Positions 11,881-20,865 of a DNA stretch of 48,565 bases are shown here, piece after piece. How positions within the stretch are numbered: position 1 is the stretch's first letter; every line of letters begins with the position of its first letter. This stretch comes from an uncultured Planctomycetota bacterium (lineage in GTDB: Bacteria; Planctomycetota; UBA1135; GCA-002686595), in NCBI GenBank assembly GCA_903892045.1, contig CAITGX010000159.1, positions 1 to 48,565 of the forward strand, given 5' to 3'. The notes below the pieces were generated by a model, which was not told the origin of the DNA, ran no database searches, and saw nothing but the letters and a program-made list of their open reading frames with translations. Both the position numbers and the translations under genes were made by a program.

Positions 11881-14800
11881 ATGCGTCGTCCCCTCCACTG
11901 GTCGATTGCCCTCGCACCGTTCGTGCTCGTCGCTTGCAGCGGCGGCTCTGGCTCCTCGTCGGGGGGGAACCTCGACCTGCGCGAGGTCTCCAACGGCTTC
12001 GGCCTGATGCTGCCCTACCAGGTACGCAAGGCCGATGCCCTCGGCAACCCGGGCACCGAAGTGGTGCTGATCCGCTCGATGGCGGACCTGACGGGCAACG
12101 TCACGCCGCTCAACCCGGTGCTGCCGGTCACCGAGTGGCCGGTCGAGGCGCGCCTGCCCAACGGCGACTCGGGCAACCACTACCTGTACGCCGAGTTCAG
12201 CCAGCCGATCGATGTCGCGAGCGTGCTCGACTCGGCCTCGACGGGCCAGTCGAACTACGGCCTCGTCGGAACGATCACGGTGCTCGCGCTCGACCCGGGC
12301 ACGGGCCTCTCGGTGCCGGTCGCCGGCCGGGCCTTCATCGACGGTCAGAGCTACGCGCGCCCGGACCCCAACAATCCGGCGCAGCTCGTGTTCGAGCGCT
12401 GGGTGCAGCTCGACGCCCAAGGCACGCCGCGCGCCACCGCGCTCGACATCGACGGCGATGGCCAGCCCGAGGGCCTCGGCTTCCCCGGTACCCAGACGGC
12501 CGTGGGCTTCGCGGGCGCCTCGAAGCTCGTGAGCCCGAACACGTTCGTGTTCGTCGTCGACAGCGACAACGACCTCTCGACCCACGAGCAGTTCCCGGCC
12601 AACCGCCAGATCAAGCTGCGCGCGACGCGCGCGGTGAAGTCCCAGAACGGCAAGCTGCTCGCCCAGCAGGTGGTCGCAAGCTGCACCGTCGGCAGCGACG
12701 CGATTGCGCCCGAAGTCGCGACGACGCCGCCGCCCAACGCGATCCCGGTCACGAGCCCGAGCCTCGGCGACGACCAGATCGATCCGCAGACGCCGATCCT
12801 CGTCGAGTTCACCGAGCCGCTGCAGCCCACCAGCGTCGGTTCGTTCCCGACCGTCGTCCCGCCGATCGTGAGCCCTGCGATCACGCTCGTCTTCGGACCC
12901 ACGAACCAGCAGACGCAGGTGCCCTACACCTGCGTGCCCGAGTCGGTCTACGACTTCTCGCGCTGGATCCTGACGCCCGCGTTCCCCTTCCCCGGCAACG
13001 GTCCCGCGACGCAGGCCTGCGGCACGTTCAATCGCGTCACGGTCAATTTCGTGGCCCAGCAGGTGCTCGACCTCGCGGGCAACACCAACTCGCTGGCGGC
13101 CACCACCGATTTCACCACGGGTGAGGGACCGGGCCTCGTCAACGCGCCAGTCGCCCCCGAGGCCGTCGTCGTCGGCCGCGTCGGCGCGTCACCGGGCCTG
13201 TCCGTGCTCGACCTCAACGGCTTCGGCCAGTCCACGGGTGACCCGCAGTTCGACTTCAGCTACCAGACCTTCCCCAAGGGCTGGTCGAACTTCCCCAACA
13301 ACCCGAACCTGATCCAGTACGGGCCGACGATGTACCCGCCGCTGTTCCCCGGCACCTGCACGGTGGACGGTGGTTCGGCGGGCGCGTTCACGCTGACCAA
13401 GGACTCGTCCCTCGACGACCTGCTGGTGCGTCCGCCGGTGATCACGTCGGTGGGGGAGATGGCCCTCGGCCAGTCGCTCGACCTCGTCTACCACAACGGC
13501 AAGGACTCGACGGGCTGCCGCTTCAACGGCGGCAACTTCTGTTCGATCAACGGCAAGAAGGTCATCCGCACGTCGTTCCAGACCAGCCAGACGATCGGAC
13601 CGCCGCTGCCCAACCAGGCCCCGGCCGCGATCGTCCCCGGCGGCGCCAATCCGATCTCGTTCGCTCCGCACCCCAACCCGCCGCCGCTGCGCTTCCCGCC
13701 CCTGTGCCTGCAGCCCTTCATCGGCGGCGAGGAGCCGACCTCGATCTACACCGCCACCGCGCCGCCCGCGGGCCTGGGCTTCGCCAACCTGCTCGTGCCC
13801 GGCAACCCGCTGCGCGAGTTCGACCGTCCGCCGACGGGCATCGGGGCCCAGTTCCAGAACGCCTTCTTCGAGGGACCGGACCGCGTGACGCTGACGAGCT
13901 CGGGCCCGTGCCTCGAGCACCAGTACCGCCAGCAGATCGGTCACTTCCTCTACATGCTCGACCGCGCGCGCCGCGAGGTCGTGGTGTTCAACTCCAACCG
14001 CATGACCGTGCTCGATCGCATCCCCTGCGCGGATCCGACCGACATCACGATGGCGCCGAACCTCGACTTCATCGCCATCTCGAACCAGAACGCGGACACG
14101 GTCACGTTCATCGACACCAACCCTGCCTCGGCGACGTTCCACAAGGTCGTCAAGGTCACGCAGGTCGGCCGTGGACCGCGCGGCATCGAGTGGGATCCGG
14201 GCAACGAGGACATCCTCGTGTGCAACGAGGAAGACGGCTCGGTCTCGATCCTCTCCGCGTTCACGTTCGACGTGCGCAAGACGATCTTCGGCAACCTCGA
14301 GCGTCCGTTCGACGTCGTGATCCTCCAGCGCCAGATCGGCTTCGGCTACAACCGCGCCGTCTACTTCGCGTGGATCCTCAACCGCAACGGCGACTTGACG
14401 ATCTTCGAGTCGGGTCCCAACGGCGTGAACGGCTGGGGCTACGACGACACGGTCGGCGTCGCGCCCTTCAACTTCGAGAACCCGAAGAAGCTCGCGCTCA
14501 ACTACGAGTTCGTCGGCGGGTCGGTGTGGATCCTCCACGAGAACCCGCTGAGCGAGACCGGCACGCCGACGGGCCAGATCGGCGGCGCGGTCACGCGCGT
14601 CGACATCGACAGCGGCGCCTTCGGCCTGCTGCCCCTCAACGGCTTCCAAGGTCAGGTCAACCCGCAGTTCCGCAACATGAGCCTCAAGGTCCGCACCTCG
14701 ATCGGGCCCAACGAGCTCACCGGCGTGCCTGTCGACCTGTGCTTCGACGAGCTCAACAACCTCGGGGCGTCCCAGAACACGCAGTCGAACTTCGGCGTGG

Positions 14801-15033
14801 GTCAGGGCATCCTGATCAACGGCAAGTCCGTGATCCGCAACGCCACCACGGCGGCGATCTTCCCCGACTACATGTTCCTCGCGGTTCCGACCTCGAGCGA
14901 AGGTCCGGGGGTGATCGACGTGATCTCGATGACGAGCGGCTACACCCGCTTCGACACGGACAAGTACCTGACGGGGGTGCAGTCGGTGCCGTGCTCCGGC
15001 GCGCGCTTCCTGTGCACGTTCTTCCGCCACTAG
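11881..15033 (+). CDS. Large lipoprotein with SbsA-like Ig region and beta-propeller-like repeats (paralogue 1, 1050 aa)
   Basis: Lipobox-type N-terminus MRRPLHWSIALAPFVLVACSGGSGSSSGG; PNAIPVTSPSLGDDQIDPQTPILVEFTEPLQPTSVG resembles Big_5/SbsA Ig; LYMLDRARREVVVFNSNRMTVLDRIPCADPTDITMAPNLDFIAISNQNADTVTFIDTNPAS...GRGPRGIEWDPGNEDILVCNEEDGSVSIL resembles YVTN-type propeller blades. Confidence 0.9.
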   Translation: MRRPLHWSIALAPFVLVACSGGSGSSSGGNLDLREVSNGFGLMLPYQVRKADALGNPGTEVVLIRSMADLTGNVTPLNPVLPVTEWPVEARLPNGDSGNHYLYAEFSQPIDVASVLDSASTGQSNYGLVGTITVLALDPGTGLSVPVAGRAFIDGQSYARPDPNNPAQLVFERWVQLDAQGTPRATALDIDGDGQPEGLGFPGTQTAVGFAGASKLVSPNTFVFVVDSDNDLSTHEQFPANRQIKLRATRAVKSQNGKLLAQQVVASCTVGSDAIAPEVATTPPPNAIPVTSPSLGDDQIDPQTPILVEFTEPLQPTSVGSFPTVVPPIVSPAITLVFGPTNQQTQVPYTCVPESVYDFSRWILTPAFPFPGNGPATQACGTFNRVTVNFVAQQVLDLAGNTNSLAATTDFTTGEGPGLVNAPVAPEAVVVGRVGASPGLSVLDLNGFGQSTGDPQFDFSYQTFPKGWSNFPNNPNLIQYGPTMYPPLFPGTCTVDGGSAGAFTLTKDSSLDDLLVRPPVITSVGEMALGQSLDLVYHNGKDSTGCRFNGGNFCSINGKKVIRTSFQTSQTIGPPLPNQAPAAIVPGGANPISFAPHPNPPPLRFPPLCLQPFIGGEEPTSIYTATAPPAGLGFANLLVPGNPLREFDRPPTGIGAQFQNAFFEGPDRVTLTSSGPCLEHQYRQQIGHFLYMLDRARREVVVFNSNRMTVLDRIPCADPTDITMAPNLDFIAISNQNADTVTFIDTNPASATFHKVVKVTQVGRGPRGIEWDPGNEDILVCNEEDGSVSILSAFTFDVRKTIFGNLERPFDVVILQRQIGFGYNRAVYFAWILNRNGDLTIFESGPNGVNGWGYDDTVGVAPFNFENPKKLALNYEFVGGSVWILHENPLSETGTPTGQIGGAVTRVDIDSGAFGLLPLNGFQGQVNPQFRNMSLKVRTSIGPNELTGVPVDLCFDELNNLGASQNTQSNFGVGQGILINGKSVIRNATTAAIFPDYMFLAVPTSSEGPGVIDVISMTSGYTRFDTDKYLTGVQSVPCSGARFLCTFFRH
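13243..13322 (+). repeat. 80-nt exact direct repeat, copy 1 (in lipoprotein paralogue 1)
   Basis: ccgcagttcgacttcagctaccagaccttccccaagggctggtcgaacttccccaacaacccgaacctgatccagtacgg, identical to 16749-16828. Confidence 0.97.
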
Positions 15034-15374
15034 AGCGCACGCTCGGCTGCTCGAAAGCGCACAGCGAGCCGCGCTCGGCTCTCGTTCTCCGGGCCCTGCC
15101 CTCCGCCCCACACCGGGTGGGGGCGGGGCCCGGGTCCTTGGGACTTGCTCGCCCGGGAATGCGGCTTGGCCGTCAGGGCTGGCACGGTGCTTGAGGGACG
15201 TGGATCGGCACGGCGTCTGTCGCGCTCCGGAGCCCCGCGGGGCAGGGGGCGCCGCGCCGCAGTCGGATGGAAAATTTGCGTGCATCCTCGGCGGGGTGGC
15301 TGACTAGACTACGCACCCCTTTTCGTGCGCGGCCGCGAGCGGCCCCCCTACAGACAGCGAGCGAACCTGATCCC

Positions 15375-18300
15375 ATGAAGCGACAGCTGGCATGGACCTT
15401 GGCGGCGTCCCCGGTGGTGTTCCTCTTTGCCTCCTGCTCTGGCGGAGGCAGTGGATCCTCGGGCTCGGCCTCCCAGATGGACCTCCTTGAGGTGTCCAAC
15501 GGCTTCGGCCTGATGCTGCCCCATCAGGTGCGCAAGGCGGACGCCAACGGCAACCCGACGGCCGAGCTGGTGCTGATCCGCAGCTTCGATGACCTGACGG
15601 GCAACGTGACCCCGCAGAACCCGATTCTGCCGGTCACCGAATGGCCCACCGAGGCGCGCCTGCCCAACGGCGATACGGGCAACCACTTCATCTACGCCGA
15701 GTTCTCCCAGCCGCTGGACATCGACTCCGTCCTCGATCCCTCGCCCGCGGGTCAGGCCAACTCGGGCCTGATCGGTCCGATCACGGTGCTGGCGCTCGAT
15801 CCGACCTCCGGCGAGTCGACTCCGATCCCCGGTCGCGCGTTCATCGGTGGCCGCACCTACGCGGGCATCGATCCCAATACGCCGGGGCGCCTGCTGTTCG
15901 AGCGCTGGGTCGAGCTCGACGTCAATGGCAAGCCCATCGCGGGCTCCGTCGACCTCGATGGCAACGGCGTCCCGGATGGCAAGGGCTTCCCCGGCACGGA
16001 GAGCACGATCGGCTTCACCGGCGCTTCGAAGCTCGTCAGCGACACCACCTTCGTGTTCGTCGTGGACTCCGACGGCGACCTCTCGACCCACGAACGCTTC
16101 CCGTCCGATCGTCAGGTGCGCCTGCGCGCCACGACGGCGCTTCGCGCGGTGAACCAGAACCAGCTGCAGCGTCAGGTCGTCGCGAGCGCGACGGTCGGGG
16201 CCGACGGGATCGCGCCGGAAGTGCTCACGACTCCGGCCCCCAACTCGATTCCGCTCACCAGCCCGAGCTTCGGCGACGTCGACGTCGATCCGCTGACCAC
16301 CATCCAGGTCGAGTTCACCGAGCCCGTCCAGCCGACGAGCGTCGGCTCCTTCCCGACCGTCCGCCTGCCGATCGTCAGCCCGGCGATCACGCTCGTGTTC
16401 GGGCCGGCGAACCAGCAGACGCAGGTGCCGTACACCTGCATGCCGCTCTCGGTCTTCGACCTCTCGAAGTGGGTGCTGACGACCCAGTTCGGCTTCCCCG
16501 GCAACGGTCCGGCCTCCCAGGGCTGCGGCACCTTCAACCGCGTCACGATGACGTTCGTGCCGGCGCAGGTGCGCGACTTCTCGGCCAATCGGAACACGCT
16601 CGGCGCGACGACCGACTTCACCACGGGTGAGGGGCCGGGCCTCGTCAACGCGCCGGTCGCCCCCGAGGCGATCCTCGTCGGTCGCGTGGGCGCGGTCCCC
16701 GGCATCTCGGTGATCGACCTCAACGGCTTCGGCCAGTCGACGGGCGATCCGCAGTTCGACTTCAGCTACCAGACCTTCCCCAAGGGCTGGTCGAACTTCC
16801 CCAACAACCCGAACCTGATCCAGTACGGACCGACGATGTTCCCGCCGCTCTTCCCCGGCACCTGCACGGTGGACGGCGGCTCGGCGGGCGCGTTCTCGCT
16901 GACGCGGGACTCGTCGCTCAACGACCTGCTCGTGCGCGCCCCTCTGATCACGTCCGTGGGCGAGATGGCGCTCGGCAACCCGCTCGACACCGTGTACCAC
17001 AACGGCAAGGACTCGACCGGTTGCCGCTCGGGCGGCGGCAGCTTCTGCGCCGTGACGGGCAAGAAGCTGGTGCAGACGGCGTTCCAGACCAACCAGACCC
17101 TCGGCCCGCCGACCGGCAACCAGCTCCCGGCCGCCCAGGTGCCCGGCGGTGCCAACCCGATCTCCTTCGCCCCGCACCCCAACCCGCCGGTGCTGCGCTT
17201 CCCGCCGCTGTGCCTGCAGCCCTTCATCGGCGGCGAGGAGCCGACCTCGAAGTTCACCATCGACCCGCCGCCGCCGGCTGGCAAGGGTCTGGGCTTCGGC
17301 AACCTGCTCGTGCCCGGCGACGCCCTGCGCGAGTTCTCCAACCCGCCCTCGGGCACGCTGGCCCAGTTCCAGAACGCCTTCTTCGAGGGCCCGGACCGTC
17401 CGATCGAGCTGACCTCGGGCGCCTGCCTCTCGTACATGTACCGCCAGCAGATCGGGCACTTCCTGTACATGCTCGACCGCGCGCGCCGCGAGGTCGTGGT
17501 GTTCAACTCCAACCGCATGACGGTCATCGAACGCATCCCCTGCGCCGACCCGACCGACATGACGATGGCGCCCAACCTCGACTTCATCGCGATCTCGAAC
17601 CAGAACGCCGACACGGTCACGTTCATCGACATCGACCCCTCGTCGTCGACCTTCCACCAGATCGTCAAGGTCACGCCGGTCGGTCGCGGCCCGCGCGGTC
17701 TCGAGTGGGATCCGGGCAACGAGGACATCCTCGTCTGCAACGAAGAGGACGGGTCGCTCTCGATCATCTCGGCGTTCACGTTCAATGTCCGCAAGACGGT
17801 CTTCGGCAACCTCAACGCGCCGTTCGACGTCGTGATCTCCCAGCGCCAGCAGGGCTTCGGCTTCCAGCGCAACGTGTACTTCGGCTGGATCCTCAACCGC
17901 AACGGCGACCTGACCCTGTTCGAGTCCGGTCCCAACGGCGTCAACGGTTGGGGTTACGACGACACGATCGGCGTCTCGCCGTTCTCGTTCGCGAACCCCA
18001 AGAAGATCGCGCTGAACTACGACTACCTCGGTGGTTCGGTGTGGATCGTGCACGAGAACCCGCTCACGATCGAGGGCGCTCCGAGCGGCCAGATCGGTGG
18101 CGCGATCACGCGCATCGACGCGGCCAGCGGCTCCTTCGGCGTCCAGCCGCTGGGTGGCTTTGCCGGCTTCATCAACCCGCAGTTCCGCGACCTGAGCCTC
18201 AAGGTCAAGACCTCGATCGGTCCCAACCAGCTGACGGGCGTGCCGGTCGACATCGTCTTCGACGAGCTCAACAACCTCGGTGCCTCGGCCAACTTCACCA

Positions 18301-18557
18301 CGCCCTACGGCGTCGGCTCGCCGATCCTCATCAACGGCAAGGCCGCGGTCCGTACGGGTGGTGGCGGTGCGACGCAGACCGTGTTCCCCGACTACATGTT
18401 CGCGGCCATCCCCAACTCGAGCGAGGGCCCGGGGGTCATCGACGTGATCGCGCTCACGAGCGGCTTCACGCGCTTCGACACGGACAAGTACCTGTCGGGC
18501 ACGCAGTCGATCCCCTGCGCCGGTGCGCGCTTCCTCGGCTCGTACTTCCGTCACTAG
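15375..18557 (+). CDS. Large lipoprotein, tandem paralogue of 11881..15033 (1060 aa)
   Basis: MKRQLAWTLAASPVVFLFASCSGGGSGSSGSASQMDLLEVSNGFGLMLPHQVRKADANGNPTAELVLIRSFDDLTGNVTPQNPILPVTEWPTEARLPNGDTGNHFIYAEFSQPLDI...; colinear with paralogue 1 to its C-terminus (GARFLGSYFRH versus GARFLCTFFRH). Confidence 0.92.
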   Translation: MKRQLAWTLAASPVVFLFASCSGGGSGSSGSASQMDLLEVSNGFGLMLPHQVRKADANGNPTAELVLIRSFDDLTGNVTPQNPILPVTEWPTEARLPNGDTGNHFIYAEFSQPLDIDSVLDPSPAGQANSGLIGPITVLALDPTSGESTPIPGRAFIGGRTYAGIDPNTPGRLLFERWVELDVNGKPIAGSVDLDGNGVPDGKGFPGTESTIGFTGASKLVSDTTFVFVVDSDGDLSTHERFPSDRQVRLRATTALRAVNQNQLQRQVVASATVGADGIAPEVLTTPAPNSIPLTSPSFGDVDVDPLTTIQVEFTEPVQPTSVGSFPTVRLPIVSPAITLVFGPANQQTQVPYTCMPLSVFDLSKWVLTTQFGFPGNGPASQGCGTFNRVTMTFVPAQVRDFSANRNTLGATTDFTTGEGPGLVNAPVAPEAILVGRVGAVPGISVIDLNGFGQSTGDPQFDFSYQTFPKGWSNFPNNPNLIQYGPTMFPPLFPGTCTVDGGSAGAFSLTRDSSLNDLLVRAPLITSVGEMALGNPLDTVYHNGKDSTGCRSGGGSFCAVTGKKLVQTAFQTNQTLGPPTGNQLPAAQVPGGANPISFAPHPNPPVLRFPPLCLQPFIGGEEPTSKFTIDPPPPAGKGLGFGNLLVPGDALREFSNPPSGTLAQFQNAFFEGPDRPIELTSGACLSYMYRQQIGHFLYMLDRARREVVVFNSNRMTVIERIPCADPTDMTMAPNLDFIAISNQNADTVTFIDIDPSSSTFHQIVKVTPVGRGPRGLEWDPGNEDILVCNEEDGSLSIISAFTFNVRKTVFGNLNAPFDVVISQRQQGFGFQRNVYFGWILNRNGDLTLFESGPNGVNGWGYDDTIGVSPFSFANPKKIALNYDYLGGSVWIVHENPLTIEGAPSGQIGGAITRIDAASGSFGVQPLGGFAGFINPQFRDLSLKVKTSIGPNQLTGVPVDIVFDELNNLGASANFTTPYGVGSPILINGKAAVRTGGGGATQTVFPDYMFAAIPNSSEGPGVIDVIALTSGFTRFDTDKYLSGTQSIPCAGARFLGSYFRH
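16749..16828 (+). repeat. 80-nt exact direct repeat, copy 2 (in lipoprotein paralogue 2)
   Basis: Identical to 13243-13322. Confidence 0.97.
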
Positions 18558-18594
18558 CAGTCGATTCCGGCGGCCCGCGCCGGAGTGTCGCTCT

Positions 18595-18637
18595 CCGCGC
18601 CCGTCTGGCCCCGCGTCAGGCGGGCGCGGTCTCTTTC
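18595..18637 (+). terminator. Rho-independent terminator downstream of lipoprotein paralogue 2
   Basis: CCGCGCCCGTCTG-(gccccgcgt)-CAGGCGGGCGCGG followed by TCTCTTTC: 13-bp stem with one G-U pair and a U-rich tail. Confidence 0.75.
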
Positions 18638-18675
18638 GGGCTCTGCGTGGGGGCGTGAGTCGGCTCCGGCGATGC

Positions 18676-18683
18676 GCTAGGCT
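18676..18683 (+). promoter_or_regulatory. Candidate -10 element (GCTAGGCT) 9 nt upstream of the menG/ubiE ATG
   Basis: gatgcGCTAGGCTcctcttcccATG; follows the 18595-18637 terminator, so this gene needs its own promoter. Confidence 0.45.
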
Positions 18684-18692
18684 CCTCTTCCC

Positions 18693-19379
18693 ATGCCCGA
18701 CCCGCGCGAAGTGCGCTCGATGTTCAGCCGCATTGCCGGTCGCTATGACCTGCTCAACCGGCTCCTGTCCGCCGGAATCGACCGTCGCTGGCGAGACCGC
18801 ACCGTGCGCCGCGCGGGGCCTCTGCAGGGGCGCCTGGTCGTGGATGCGTGCTGCGGCACTGGCGACCTGGCGCTCGAGTTTGCGGCTGCGGGCGCACGCG
18901 TCGTCGGCGTCGACTTCACGCCCGAGATGCTGCGGCACGCGGGCCCCAAGGCGAGCGCGCGCTCGCTTCCGGGCGTGTTCGTGCACGGTGACGCGATGCG
19001 CTTGCCGGTCGCCACGGGCGCTGCCGACGTGTGCAGCGTGGCGTTCGGCGTTCGCAACTTGGCTGACCCGGACCTGGGCCTGCGCGAGTTGGCGCGGGTG
19101 CTGAAGCCGGGAGGAACGCTGTTCGTGCTCGAGTTCAGCCCGCCGCCGCCGGGCCTGCTCGGCACGCTGTATCGCTTCTACTTCCTGAAGGTGCTGCCTT
19201 GGATCGGAGGCTTCATCTCCGGGGACCGCGAGGCCTATCGCTACTTGCCGCGCACCGTGTCCGCCTGGCCGGAGCCCGACGCGTTCCGGCGCCAGCTCGA
19301 AGGTGCGGGTCTCGTCAACTGCGGCTACGAGCGACTGACCTTCGGCATCGCGAGCCTGCACTGGGGAACGCGACCGTGA
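18693..19379 (+). CDS. ubiE: Demethylmenaquinone/ubiquinone C-methyltransferase
   Basis: MFSRIAGRYDLLNRLLSAGIDRRWRDRTVR...VVDACCGTGDLALEFAAAGARVVGVDFTPEMLRHA...VAFGVRNLADPDLGLRELARVLKPGG is the UbiE/MenG signature. Confidence 0.93.
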   Translation: MPDPREVRSMFSRIAGRYDLLNRLLSAGIDRRWRDRTVRRAGPLQGRLVVDACCGTGDLALEFAAAGARVVGVDFTPEMLRHAGPKASARSLPGVFVHGDAMRLPVATGAADVCSVAFGVRNLADPDLGLRELARVLKPGGTLFVLEFSPPPPGLLGTLYRFYFLKVLPWIGGFISGDREAYRYLPRTVSAWPEPDAFRRQLEGAGLVNCGYERLTFGIASLHWGTRP

Positions 19380-20191
19380 GCGCCGCGGCTGCGAGCGCGC
19401 GCGCACGCGCGGAGGTTGCGACGCCCACGCTCGCACCGACACGCAGCCTCTCGGTGGGGCTCGTGGCGATGGTGCCGCTGTTCGCGTGCTACGAGTTCGC
19501 GTTGCTCGCCGAGCCTCGCTCCGCCCGCAACTTCGGCGAGCTGTCCCTCGGGCTGCTGTTGCGTCCGTTTGGAACGCACGCGGACGCCGCACGCGCGATC
19601 GTGCTGCTGCTCGGCAGTCTCGTCGCGTTCCTCGTCGCGTCTCGCCGCAGCCGCGCGAGCCTTGGCTCCGACGTGGCGCGCGTGTTTCTCGAGGGTGTGC
19701 TCGCGGCGTGCGTGCTCGGGCCGCTGATGGTGATCGTCCTGCGCTCGCTGTCCGGTTACCTGCCGGTGCTCGATGCGTCGTGGGATCCGGGGCAGCCGGG
19801 GCCGGGGCTGGTCGACACGGCGCTCGTGTTCGGTGCGGGCGCATGGGAAGAACTCGTGTTCCGCGTGGGGCTGTACTCGTTCGTGTACTGGCTCGCGCTG
19901 CGCTTCCTCGCGGCCTTCGACGTCGGCGAACGCGTGGCGCGCGCGAGCGCCGAGGTGCTCGGCCTGTCGCTGTCGTCGCTGCTGTTCGCTGCAGCGCACT
20001 TCCAGCCCGTGCTGCGCCACTTCGGGCCCGGCGGTCGGCCCTTCGACCCAGCGCTCTTCACCTGGCTCGCGCTCGGCGGCGTGGCCATGGGACTGCTCTT
20101 TCGCCTGCGCGGTCCGGGCGTCGCTGCCTGGACCCACGGGCTCTTCAATGTCGCCCTGTGGATCGGTCTCGATCCGGACGTGATCTGGTGA
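19376..20191 (+). CDS. CPBP-family intramembrane protease (CAAX protease-like)
   Basis: GTG start overlapping the ubiE stop; hydrophobic helices with WEELVFR (EExxxR), LLFAAAHF (FxxxH) and HGLFN motifs. Confidence 0.85.
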   Translation: MSAAAASARARAEVATPTLAPTRSLSVGLVAMVPLFACYEFALLAEPRSARNFGELSLGLLLRPFGTHADAARAIVLLLGSLVAFLVASRRSRASLGSDVARVFLEGVLAACVLGPLMVIVLRSLSGYLPVLDASWDPGQPGPGLVDTALVFGAGAWEELVFRVGLYSFVYWLALRFLAAFDVGERVARASAEVLGLSLSSLLFAAAHFQPVLRHFGPGGRPFDPALFTWLALGGVAMGLLFRLRGPGVAAWTHGLFNVALWIGLDPDVIW

Positions 20192-20865
20192 GTCGCTACT
20201 TCGTCGGAATCACGGGTGGCAGCGGCCATCCCTACGCGATCGCGCTGATCCGCGCGCTGCTCGAGAACGGTCAGGACGTCGACACGTCGGTGACCGAGGC
20301 GGGCATCAAGGTGCTGCGGCACGAGGTCGGGATCGACCCCGGCGCGGAAGGGGCGAACCTCGGGCCCGCGCTCGCCGCCCACTTCCGCAAGGACTGGGGC
20401 GAGCGCCTGCGCGCGTTCCCGACCAAGGCGATCGAGGCGCCGCCTTCCTCGGGCACGGCGCTGACCGGAGGCGTGATCGTCTGCCCGTGCAGCATGGGCA
20501 CGCTGGCGCGCGTGTCGGTCGGCTTCAGCTCGAACCTGGTCGAGCGCGCGGTCGATGTGGCGCTCAAGGAGCGGCGCACGCTCGTGCTCGTCACGCGCGA
20601 GGCGCCCTATTCGCCGATCCACCTCGAGAACATGCTGCGCATGGCGCGCCTCGGCGCGGTGATCCTGCCGGCGAGCCCGGGCTTCTACCACCGGCCGCGC
20701 TCCCTCGAGGACCTCGTCGATCACGTGGTCGGCAAGATCCTCGACACGCTGCGCGTGCCGCACTCGGTCGGGGCGCGCTGGAAGGGCTTGCCGCCGCCGG
20801 ACGAGGACGCCGGCACGGGCGTGCCGCCGCCGCGCGATCCGCTCGCTCCGGGGGAACGCGCGTGA
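20188..20865 (+). CDS. ubiX: UbiX-family flavin prenyltransferase
   Basis: VSRYFVGITGGSGHPYAIALIRALL...GGVIVCPCSMGTLARVSVGFSSNLVERAVDVALKERRTLVLVTREAPYSPIHLENMLRMARLGAVILPASPGFYHRPRSLEDLVDHVVGKILD. Confidence 0.95.
   Translation: MSRYFVGITGGSGHPYAIALIRALLENGQDVDTSVTEAGIKVLRHEVGIDPGAEGANLGPALAAHFRKDWGERLRAFPTKAIEAPPSSGTALTGGVIVCPCSMGTLARVSVGFSSNLVERAVDVALKERRTLVLVTREAPYSPIHLENMLRMARLGAVILPASPGFYHRPRSLEDLVDHVVGKILDTLRVPHSVGARWKGLPPPDEDAGTGVPPPRDPLAPGERA

Noticed and set aside
15305-15310. TAGACT as a promoter for lipoprotein paralogue 2
   Set aside because: No convincing -35 at 16-18 nt and 64 nt from the ATG; single weak hexamer.
15348-19844. 1,498-aa minus-strand ORF across both lipoproteins and ubiE
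   Set aside because: Shadow ORF antisense to well-supported genes; Arg/Asp/Val/Glu/His-biased composition typical of GC-rich antisense frames.
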